Assembly (NCBI RefSeq): GCF_025200925.1
Contig: NZ_CP104174.1
Location: forward strand, 806,001-870,000
Length of the DNA: 64,000 bases
DNA from: Bradyrhizobium sp. CB1015
GTDB taxonomy: Bacteria; Pseudomonadota; Alphaproteobacteria; Rhizobiales; Xanthobacteraceae
Direction of reading: 5' to 3'
Shown one piece after another: positions 1 to 7,902 of the stretch (the stretch's first letter is position 1; every line of letters starts with the position of its first letter). The translations under genes and the position numbers were made by a program. The notes beneath the pieces were generated by a model, which was given only the letters and a program-made list of their open reading frames with translations, did not search any database and was not told where the DNA came from.

Positions 1-1
1 C

Positions 2-439
2 AACAATGCGCTGAGCGCGCTGTCCGACATGCCGCTCGCCGCGCAACTGGCGAACCGCGACTGGCGCAGATTGTTCGCCGACCAGATGGCGGAAGGGCTG
101 GCCGCACTGAAGGCCGCCGGCATCGTGCCGGTGTCGTCGACGCCGATCCCGATGAGCTGGTCTCCGGCATTGCTGCGTTTGCCCGATGCGATCTTCAGCG
201 CGATCCTCGGGCGGACCATGAAGATCGATCCCGAGGCGCGCTCCTCGATGTGGCAGGATCTGAAGCAGGGCCGCAAGACCGAGATCGACTATCTGCAAGG
301 AGCGGTCATCGCGCTCGCCGAGCAGAACCATGTCGCCGTGCCGCTGATGCGCCGCATTGTTGCGCTGATCAAGGAAGCCGAGGCGGCCGGCAACGGTCCG
401 CCGCGGCTGACGCCGCAGCAGATCCGGGGCGTGAATTGA
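2..439 (+). CDS. Ketopantoate reductase (ApbA/PanE)-family protein, C-terminal part only
   Basis: The reading frame is already open at base 2 and ends at 439, so the N-terminal NAD(P)-binding half lies outside the window. What is visible is the helical C-terminal substrate-binding domain, with the family-typical stretch SSMWQDLKQGRKTEIDYLQG followed by a helix ending in the stop. In this family the domain binds 2-oxo acids such as ketopantoate for NADPH-dependent reduction. Many bacterial paralogues are not true PanE, so the substrate is unknown. A second member of the family lies at 20853-21827. The downstream small gene begins 16 bases later and is probably cotranscribed. Confidence 0.75.
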   Translation, partial: NNALSALSDMPLAAQLANRDWRRLFADQMAEGLAALKAAGIVPVSSTPIPMSWSPALLRLPDAIFSAILGRTMKIDPEARSSMWQDLKQGRKTEIDYLQGAVIALAEQNHVAVPLMRRIVALIKEAEAAGNGPPRLTPQQIRGVN

Positions 440-455
440 GGACGAGGAGGGCGTG

Positions 456-659
456 ATGAAGCGTTGTCTGACGATCGGCCTCGCGCTGGGCGCGCTCTGC
501 GGCACGTCGACGCTCGCCCTTGCGAGGCCGCCGACGGTCTTGAACTCCCCCGGCTATGACAGGCGGTTGCAGGAGAGCCGGTCGCAATTGGGTGCCTCGC
601 CGGTGGTAACAGCGCCGGTGGTCAAGCCGAAGCGCGGCAAGAAGAAGCACACGAACTAA
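456..659 (+). CDS. Small secreted basic protein, function unknown
   Basis: 67 residues. An ATG at 456 is preceded by GAGGAGG at 444-450, which favours it over the in-frame GTG at 453. Residues 1-24 form a typical signal peptide (hydrophobic core, ALA before RPP). The mature part is short, Pro/Val-rich and ends in a Lys-rich tail (KPKRGKKKHTN), so it is a small basic periplasmic or exported protein. It contains no Cys in the mature part and no recognisable domain. It follows the ketopantoate-reductase-type gene by 16 bases and probably shares its transcript. Confidence 0.65.
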   Translation: MKRCLTIGLALGALCGTSTLALARPPTVLNSPGYDRRLQESRSQLGASPVVTAPVVKPKRGKKKHTN

Positions 660-673
660 GGCCACACACTCGG

Positions 674-735
674 CTGTCGTCCCGGACAAGCCCGCCTCAA
701 GCGCGCGCTCGAGGCGCGCTTGTCCGGGACGACAG
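674..735. repeat. Palindromic intergenic repeat, CGTCCCGG family
   Basis: Perfect 18-nt inverted arms at 674-691 and 718-735 (CTGTCGTCCCGGACAAGC and its complement), with a GCGC-rich centre. It lies between two convergent genes, so a transcript from either side would form a strong hairpin. Copies and half-copies recur at 27464, 29937, 39961 and 42391. Confidence 0.9.
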
Positions 736-773
736 CGGAGTTTGCCGCGGCAGCAGAATGAAGTCGAGGAAAC

Positions 774-1397
774 TCACCCCTTCTTCGCGGGCTTGCTCGG
801 TGTCGGGTTGAACAGCTTCTTCAGGTCGTTCAAGCTTTCCGACAGCCGCGGCCATTCGCAGGAGAACGAGCCCTTGGCGCAAGGCGCGGCCTTCGGCCTT
901 GCGCCTGCGGCCTGCTGCACCTTCGGCCGCTCGACCGGGACCGGCACGCGCTCGACTTCGGTCCGCAGCGCGACCTGCTGGAGCTGCTGCACCTGTTGCT
1001 CTTGCTGCTCGCGCTGCTGCCGCGCGGTGGCTTGGGCCGCTTCGTTGCTGCGGCGCTGCCTGGCGAGATAGGCGGTATAGGCTTCGTCGATCTTCTTCTG
1101 CTCCTCCGGCGTCGGGTTGGGGCCCGCGATGTCGAAGGTGCGATCCTGGAGGAAATCGTAATAGGAATAGCCGCCGCCCGGCTTGCGGCGACCGGCAAAC
1201 TTGGCGTTGCAATCGGCAAGGGCCGCGGTCTTCTCCGCCTTGGTTGCGGCTTTCTCGGCGGCATCGGCGCATTCCTCGAAATCGACAGGTGCGCGTTTCC
1301 ACCATTGCGCATCGGCATGCCCCCGCGTCAGCAGGAAAAATCCTGCTGCGGCAACGAGAAGCAGCGCCGCGCGATGCGATGTAACTACGGCCGACAT
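774..1397 (-). CDS. Secreted Gln-rich coiled-coil protein, function unknown
   Basis: 207 residues. Residues 1-30 are a signal peptide ending ADA before QWW. The mature part has Cys43 and Cys63, a Gly/Tyr patch near residue 75, a TPEEQKKIDEAY helix near 96-107, and a strongly Gln-rich coiled-coil stretch at about 112-143. It ends with a Cys-containing segment and a Lys-rich tail. I do not recognise a named family. It looks like a periplasmic or envelope-associated helical protein. It is monocistronic and convergent with the small gene at 456-659. The 293 bases upstream, to the next gene at 1691, hold no convincing gene. Confidence 0.6.
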   Translation of the reverse strand: MSAVVTSHRAALLLVAAAGFFLLTRGHADAQWWKRAPVDFEECADAAEKAATKAEKTAALADCNAKFAGRRKPGGGYSYYDFLQDRTFDIAGPNPTPEEQKKIDEAYTAYLARQRRSNEAAQATARQQREQQEQQVQQLQQVALRTEVERVPVPVERPKVQQAAGARPKAAPCAKGSFSCEWPRLSESLNDLKKLFNPTPSKPAKKG

Positions 1398-1690
1398 TCT
1401 AAGAGAGCATTCCTTGCAACACGCAACCCGAACTGAGTCGAGCCGGATTTTTGCCTCTTTATCGCCGGCTTGTCACCCATGGAACCCGGGAAATTCAGGG
1501 CTGGGATGCTGACATTTTGTGCTTGACGTGGCGTAGGAGTCACAGCGCCCCGGCGACAGGCTGTTACACTCGTGCTGCGAGCGCCTCAGTCCCTGCGGGC
1601 GATGCCAAGAAGACGAAGTGGAGCGCCTGCCGGATCTGGCCTTCGAAGGCGCGGGGGCATGCTGAATAAGACAAACACGGAAGGACTGAC

Positions 1691-2329
1691 ATGACGATCA
1701 CCATCGCAGCGAGTAGCGTGCCGAAGCCGCCGGCAAGTATCATCGAAGGTTTCAGGGACGCGCCGACCTCGGTGATCTCGGACAATCTCGCCCGGCTGCC
1801 CGGGGCGGTCGGGCTGAAGCCATATCACCGCGGCGGCAAGCTGGTGGGGACGGCCTTCACCGTGCGCACCCGGCCCGGCGACAATCTCGCCATCCACCGC
1901 GCGCTCGACCTGGTCGGGCCCGGCGATGTCATCGTGGTCGATGGCGGCGGCGACGAGACGCGGGCGCTGGTCGGCGAGATCATGAAGAACATCGCGCAAT
2001 GGCGCAAAGCCGAAGGCTACGTGATCGACGGCGCGATCCGCGACGTCGCGGCCTTCGCGGCCGACGACTTCCCCTGCTACGCTCGCGCGGTGATCCATCG
2101 CGGCCCCTACAAGAACGGTCCCGGCGAGATCAACGTGCCGGTGACGATCGGCGGCAGCGTGATTGCGCCCGGCGACATCGTCGTCGGCGATGAGGACGGC
2201 GTGGTGTCGTTTCCCGCCGCCGGTGCGGCCGCGCTGCTGGAAGCAGTGCGCGTCCAGCTCGCGCGCGAGGAGGAGACGCTGAAGGCAATCCGCGAGGGCC
2301 GTTACCAGGGCGCTTACGGCAAGGCCTGA
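1691..2329 (+). CDS. RraA-like / HMG aldolase-family protein
   Basis: 212 residues, full length for the RraA-like family (formerly called dimethylmenaquinone methyltransferase). AAGGA lies six bases before the ATG at 1691. Visible family features are GPGDVIVVDGGGD at about 77-88, the GEI motif at 95-97 and GYVIDGAIRD at 109-118, whose Arg-Asp pair belongs to the metal and oxo-acid site of the aldolase members. Such proteins either cleave 4-hydroxy-4-methyl-2-oxoglutarate or oxaloacetate, or (true RraA) inhibit RNase E. The length and context favour an enzyme over an RNase regulator, but the substrate cannot be read from sequence. Confidence 0.8.
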   Translation: MTITIAASSVPKPPASIIEGFRDAPTSVISDNLARLPGAVGLKPYHRGGKLVGTAFTVRTRPGDNLAIHRALDLVGPGDVIVVDGGGDETRALVGEIMKNIAQWRKAEGYVIDGAIRDVAAFAADDFPCYARAVIHRGPYKNGPGEINVPVTIGGSVIAPGDIVVGDEDGVVSFPAAGAAALLEAVRVQLAREEETLKAIREGRYQGAYGKA

Positions 2330-2464
2330 TCTGGCGGGTGTAAGTCAAGACAATGGCCGAGCTGATCGAAAGTCGAATCGGCCATTGCTATTTTCGAAAG
2401 TGATTTTGCGACCTTTGTTTCGGCCAAAGTTCTCTCATGCTTTTTGCTGCTGAGGTCACTTCAG

Positions 2465-3352
2465 ATGTTGAGGAATTACGCGATCGTCCTGCCTAGTTTC
2501 CTGCTTCTGTGGGTCTCTGGAAACAACGACGTCAGATCGTGGGAGACGCGCGAGGTCACCAACGATCATCCCAAGTCGGCGACGGTTATTGTCGCTTTGG
2601 CGGGTGCAGAACGGCGGATGACTGAAGAGATTTACGCAGAGGCAAACGGGCTGTCGCAAGGCGAGGTGGGAAAGCGCTTCGCGGCAAGCGGAGTCTTGCG
2701 ATGCCCCGGCGGAGCCAGCAGCGCTCAAGTCACCGGGGCGCGCGATGTGATCACGACGGTGGCTCACGCGTTTCGGGACGCTTGCAAACCTCATACGTCA
2801 CCTGACAAGTGCATATTCGAGTACTATTTGGGAGCAGAGAAGCGGATCATTCCCTTGTCGGCCGCTCTATGGATGGGCACCTGCGATGATGCTGCACCGA
2901 GACAGGGCAGCGTCGATTGGGCCGTCGCAAAACTTAAGTTTCCCGCAGACGTGACGCCGTACGAAATCTATGAGCAGCCCGAAACTCTGGTGGAGCTGGA
3001 GCGTGTTCTGGCGGTTGTCGGTTATGATATCGAGGCCACGGGAAAGACGGACAAGGACGGGCCGTTCAACAAGACGATCCAGGAGTGCCAAATCCGCGAC
3101 GCGAGGGACTGGCAGACATTTGAAACGAGCTGCGAGTTCGAGTTCGGGGCGTCAGGGAGCGCCCTCTTTCGTCAGTGGGGCCGTCGAATGACCATGCTTG
3201 GCGTCGTTTTCGGGGACTATCACGATAAGGATTATTGTCCACGAGGCGGCTGCGAGTTCAAGAGCCGGAAATGGTCGAGCTTGTTTGTGACCTTGAGGGG
3301 CGAGTTCAAGGACCGCCTCTCGGCCGCCGTGCGTCAGTCTGCAGCAAGATAA
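2465..3352 (+). CDS. Secreted trypsin-like serine protease, divergent
   Basis: 295 residues from the ATG at 2465, which has GAGG nine bases upstream; an in-frame TTG at 2444 is the alternative. Residues 1-20 look like a signal sequence. A chymotrypsin-like triad can be read: His101 in TTVAHAF, Asp151 in VDWAVAKL and Ser230 in GASGSALF. Six or more Cys residues (C80, C107, C116, C140 and others) suggest disulfides. The His motif lacks the usual AAHC Cys. Base composition is less GC-rich than the neighbours, which may point to acquisition or relaxed selection. The target is unknown. Confidence 0.7.
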   Translation: MLRNYAIVLPSFLLLWVSGNNDVRSWETREVTNDHPKSATVIVALAGAERRMTEEIYAEANGLSQGEVGKRFAASGVLRCPGGASSAQVTGARDVITTVAHAFRDACKPHTSPDKCIFEYYLGAEKRIIPLSAALWMGTCDDAAPRQGSVDWAVAKLKFPADVTPYEIYEQPETLVELERVLAVVGYDIEATGKTDKDGPFNKTIQECQIRDARDWQTFETSCEFEFGASGSALFRQWGRRMTMLGVVFGDYHDKDYCPRGGCEFKSRKWSSLFVTLRGEFKDRLSAAVRQSAAR

Positions 3353-3372
3353 AAAGCAGAAGGGGAAATGAC

Positions 3373-3744
3373 TTGAGCCAGAAGGACGAATTCCACAATC
3401 TCGACGATGCCAGCGACGGCCTCTTCCGCGAGCTCGCCGCCGGCGTGACCACGCGCATCTTCTCCGGCGAGCAGGCGATGCTGTCGGTGGTGACGCTGGC
3501 GCCGCATGCGCAAGGCACGCTGCATCATCACCCCGAGGAGCAATGGGGTGTGCTGCTCGATGGATCCGCCATCCGCGTCCAGGGCGGTGAGGAAATCCCG
3601 GTGAAAAAGGGCGATTTCTGGCGCACGCCGGGGAACGTGCCGCACACCATGCGCGCCGGTCCCGACGGCGCCCGCGTGCTGGACATCTTCAGTCCGCCTC
3701 GGCCAGAATATCGAAAACCCGGTTCGGGGTTTGGCACGACCTAG
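3373..3744 (+). CDS. Small single-domain cupin
   Basis: 123 residues from a TTG at 3373, chosen because GAAGGGGA sits about seven bases upstream and because longer in-frame starts would overlap the protease gene. A single cupin fold is visible: HHHPEEQWGVLLDGS (His51-His53, Glu57 as likely metal ligands), a Gly-Asp turn near 80-81, and PHTMRAG with His91. Cupins of this size are metal-dependent isomerases, dioxygenases or sensors, and nothing here selects one. The TctC-type binding-protein gene follows 44 bases later. Confidence 0.7.
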   Translation: MSQKDEFHNLDDASDGLFRELAAGVTTRIFSGEQAMLSVVTLAPHAQGTLHHHPEEQWGVLLDGSAIRVQGGEEIPVKKGDFWRTPGNVPHTMRAGPDGARVLDIFSPPRPEYRKPGSGFGTT

Positions 3745-3788
3745 CGCTCAAAGCAAAAAAGCAAAGCGCAAAACAAAGGGAGGGGACC

Positions 3789-4745
3789 ATGACGATCACA
3801 CGACGGGCGCTGCTGGCCGCGCCCGCCATCCTCGCGATGGCACCGGCAAGCGCGCAAGGCTCGAAAATCACGCTGGTGGTGCCATTCCCGCCGGGCGGAT
3901 CGACCGATGCGATGGCCCGGTTGCTGCAGAGCAACCTGCAGACGAAGCTCAATCGCATTGTCGTGGTCGAGAACAAATCCGGCGCGGCCGGTGCGCTCGG
4001 TGCGGCGCAGGTCGCCAAGAGCCCGGCGGATGGCTCGACGTTTCTGGTGACGTTCGATTCCCATGCGGTGATCCCGTCGATCCTCGACAAGCCGCCGGTC
4101 GATGTCGAGCGCGAGCTGATGCCGGTGCTGCTCATCGGCACCGCGCCTTACGTGATTGCGGCCGGCGCCGGCCGCCCCTACAAGAGCTTTGCCGACGTGG
4201 TGGCGGCCTGCAAGGCAACGCCCGGCGCGGTGAAATATGCCTCGGTCGGCATCGGCACGCTCGGCCATCTCGCCATGACCGTGCTCGGCAGCAAGGCCGG
4301 CGTCGAGATCATGCACGTGCCCTATCGCGGCGGCGGCCCGGCCATGAACGACGTGCTCGGCGGCCATGTCGACCTCATCGCGGGATCGGCGGCGCTGGTC
4401 GCGGCCCAGCTCGGCACCAACATGTTGCGCCCGATCCTGCAGCTCGGCCGCGAGAGGTTGCCGGCCCTGCCGGACACGCCAACCGCGATCGAGGCCGGCT
4501 TTCCCGATTTCGAGACGCTGGCCTGGTGGGGCATCTTCGCGCCGGCGGGGACGCCGCCGGATGTCGTCGCGGCCATGGCGACGGCATCCAAGGAGATCCT
4601 GAGCGAGCCCGCGACCGCCGCCCAGCTCAAGGACACCCAGCACATGACGCTGCTGCTCCAGGACGGCGCTGCCTTCAAGACCTTCTTCGACAAGCAGGTC
4701 GCCTATTGGGGCAAGGTGGTGAAGGACAACAATATCCGGGCATAG
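3789..4745 (+). CDS. TctC/Bug-family tricarboxylate-type solute-binding protein
   Basis: 318 residues, normal for the family, with a purine-rich AAGGGAGGGGACC leader before the ATG at 3789. An N-terminal TRRALLAAPAIL signal peptide (possibly Tat type) is followed by the family opening ITLVVPFPPGGSTDAMAR and the internal motif MHVPYRGGGPAMNDVLGG. Bug proteins bind carboxylates in the periplasm for TctAB carriers, or act as sensors. No tctA or tctB is present in the window, so this is an orphan receptor, as is common in Bordetella and rhizobia. It probably forms a unit with the cupin gene. Confidence 0.9.
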   Translation: MTITRRALLAAPAILAMAPASAQGSKITLVVPFPPGGSTDAMARLLQSNLQTKLNRIVVVENKSGAAGALGAAQVAKSPADGSTFLVTFDSHAVIPSILDKPPVDVERELMPVLLIGTAPYVIAAGAGRPYKSFADVVAACKATPGAVKYASVGIGTLGHLAMTVLGSKAGVEIMHVPYRGGGPAMNDVLGGHVDLIAGSAALVAAQLGTNMLRPILQLGRERLPALPDTPTAIEAGFPDFETLAWWGIFAPAGTPPDVVAAMATASKEILSEPATAAQLKDTQHMTLLLQDGAAFKTFFDKQVAYWGKVVKDNNIRA

Positions 4746-5031
4746 GGCCAAGCGGCGTTTCAGCTGCAAGCAGACGGGGTGATGCTCGGCCATGCGGCAC
4801 CGGCCAAGGCGGCCCAGCTCTGCCTTGATAGAAATTGCCGTCTGGTTGGGTAAGATTGCAAGAGCCTGCTCTGCCACTTCCGGTATCAATGAAGGGCATT
4901 GGGCGGCTCTGCCGCGGAAATCGCCATCACATTGGGGGCGTCAGCTGATTGCAGACCTTGCATTTGATTGCCGATAGCTGTTTGCTACGTTTCCACGTGG
5001 TGGTTGTACGCCCAAGAGTTGTTGAGCTGTG

Positions 5032-6819
5032 ATGATCAGAGTCGACAACAGTTCCCCGGACGGCGACTCGGATCGGAGTCGACCCAATCGCCGTATCGCT
5101 GCCACGGTGTTCACCGATGTCGTCGGATATTCCCGTCTCATGGGAAGCGACGAAGTAGGCACGCATAAGCGGTGGATGTCGCTGCGGGCCGACGTTCTCG
5201 AACCGCGCGTCGCTTCCTTTCGCGGTCAGGTGATCAAAAGCACCGGGGATGGCCTGCTTCTGGAATTCGGCGATCCGGTCGACGCGATCAGCTTCGCACT
5301 CGACACGCAACATCACCTGGCCGAAATCTCACCCGACGGCGGCGACGCGCTGCAACTGAGAATGTCCGCCAACGTCGGCGACATCATCGCCGAGAGCGAC
5401 GACATTTACGGCGATGGGGTCAATATTGCGGCCCGACTACAGGAATTTGCCGGACCAGGTGGTATCGTGATTTCCGGCGCGATTCATGATCAGGTCAAGG
5501 ATCGTCTCCGTTACCAGGCCGCCGATCTCGGGTTTCTCACGCTCAAGAATATCGAGCGGCGAATTCGCGCGTTCAAGATAGCTCATCAAGGATTGCGGCC
5601 TCCGACCATATCGGTAGCCCACGCGCTCAAGCCGTCAGTGGCGGTACTACCCTTCCAGATGCTCGGCCTCGATCCGAAGGATACCTATCTCTCGCAGGGA
5701 ATCATTCACGACATTGTCGCCTCGCTGGCAGGTATTCGCGAGTTGTTTGTCGTATCCAGCACATCCACGCTCGGTTTCAATGATCCTGCGGTCGATCCCG
5801 CGACCGTCTGTCATCGCCTGGGCGTGCGATATCTCGTCACTGGAACGTTGACGCGACAAGGCGAGCAGTTGCGGTTACGGGTGCAACTGATCGACGTCGA
5901 TACGCGCTCGATGCTGTGGACCAATCGGTACGAAGCGTCGATTGCGCAGCTCTTTGACGTTCAGGGAGAAATCGCGACCAACATCGCGTACGCATTGCTT
6001 CCGCACATTCATATCTCGGAGCTGAAGCATGCCGAGCGAAAGATTCCGCAAAGCATGAACGCATATGATCTCGTTCTGCAGGGAATGTATCGCCTGTACC
6101 GCCTCGGTCACGATGACATGATTGCGGCGCGGGTATTGTTCGAGCGTGCCCTGCAATACGATCCGCAATATGCGGCAGCCTACGCCCTGATGGCCAAGTG
6201 GTATATCCTGCACATCGGCGAAGGGCATTCCACCGACTTCAAGGCGGATTCGGAAGAGGCGCTCAGGCTTGCGTCGCGAGCGCTCGAGTTCGAGCCGTCG
6301 GATCCAGTTGCACTCGCCATTTTCGGACACATCAATTCCTTTCTCTTCGCCGCGTATGACCGTGCCCTCGATGCTTTCGACCGTGCCATCTGGGGAACGC
6401 CCAATTCCGCCATTGCGTGGTCCCTGAGCGCATCGACATACTGCTATCTCGGCGATGGACCGCGTGCCGTGGCGCGCGCGTCCTACGGAATATCGCTGTC
6501 GCCGCTCGATCCGTACGCCTATTTCTATCAGTCGGCGCTCACCAACGCGCACTACACCAATGAGACCTTCGACGATGCCGTGCATTGGGGCACGAAGGTC
6601 ATGGCCGCTGCTCCGCGGTTTGCCGCGAATTTGCGGCTTCTTGCCGCGAGCCTCGTGGCCGCCGGTTCTATCGAGCGGGCGCGCGAAGTTGGCGCCGCGC
6701 ACATGAGGATCGATCCCTCGTTCTCGGTTGAGAAATATTGCAGTTGGTATCCAATCAAGCAGCCGGACCGGCTCGCTCTACTTGCTGAACGATTGATTGA
6801 AGCTGGGTTGCCTCGCTGA
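5032..6819 (+). CDS. Class III adenylate/guanylate cyclase with TolB-like and TPR region
   Basis: 595 residues from ATG 5032 (a GTG at 5029 is in frame just before it). The N-terminal cyclase domain keeps both metal Asp residues (Asp29 in FTDVVGYS, Asp73 in STGDG) and the transition-state pair Asn131/Arg135 in VNIAARL, so it should be active. Lys69 and an Asp near 124 fit adenine specificity. Residues of about 200-320 resemble the TolB-like N-terminal domain found behind many rhizobial cyclases (LGVRYLVTGTLTRQG). The rest, to about 560, is TPR-like helical repeats. No membrane segment is seen, so it is a soluble enzyme probably controlled by protein partners. The 286 bases upstream hold no gene. 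Confidence 0.88.
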   Translation: MIRVDNSSPDGDSDRSRPNRRIAATVFTDVVGYSRLMGSDEVGTHKRWMSLRADVLEPRVASFRGQVIKSTGDGLLLEFGDPVDAISFALDTQHHLAEISPDGGDALQLRMSANVGDIIAESDDIYGDGVNIAARLQEFAGPGGIVISGAIHDQVKDRLRYQAADLGFLTLKNIERRIRAFKIAHQGLRPPTISVAHALKPSVAVLPFQMLGLDPKDTYLSQGIIHDIVASLAGIRELFVVSSTSTLGFNDPAVDPATVCHRLGVRYLVTGTLTRQGEQLRLRVQLIDVDTRSMLWTNRYEASIAQLFDVQGEIATNIAYALLPHIHISELKHAERKIPQSMNAYDLVLQGMYRLYRLGHDDMIAARVLFERALQYDPQYAAAYALMAKWYILHIGEGHSTDFKADSEEALRLASRALEFEPSDPVALAIFGHINSFLFAAYDRALDAFDRAIWGTPNSAIAWSLSASTYCYLGDGPRAVARASYGISLSPLDPYAYFYQSALTNAHYTNETFDDAVHWGTKVMAAAPRFAANLRLLAASLVAAGSIERAREVGAAHMRIDPSFSVEKYCSWYPIKQPDRLALLAERLIEAGLPR

Positions 6820-6897
6820 CGGCGCGATAAGTGCACCGTGGTCCTTGGTGGCCTCCTACAAGATACAGGTTCCCGCAGAACAGCTCCGGAGGATGAC

Positions 6898-7839
<942 letters not shown>

Positions 7840-7878
7840 GCGGTATGCCAGAGGTCATGACGGTTGATCTTGCGGCAA

Positions 7879-7896
7879 CGCCGGTCCAGACCGGCG
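7879..7896. terminator. Possible bidirectional hairpin between convergent genes
   Basis: CGCCGGTC at 7879-7886 and its exact complement at 7889-7896 lie between the stop codons of the PAP2-type gene (7839) and the convergent HExxH gene (7903). No U-run is evident, so termination is an inference from position. Confidence 0.4.
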
Positions 7897-7902
7897 CAGG
7901 CT

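Noticed and set aside
3235..3372. Longer N-terminus for the cupin gene
   Set aside because: It overlaps the protease gene by more than 100 bases, and a ribosome binding site fits the TTG at 3373 instead.
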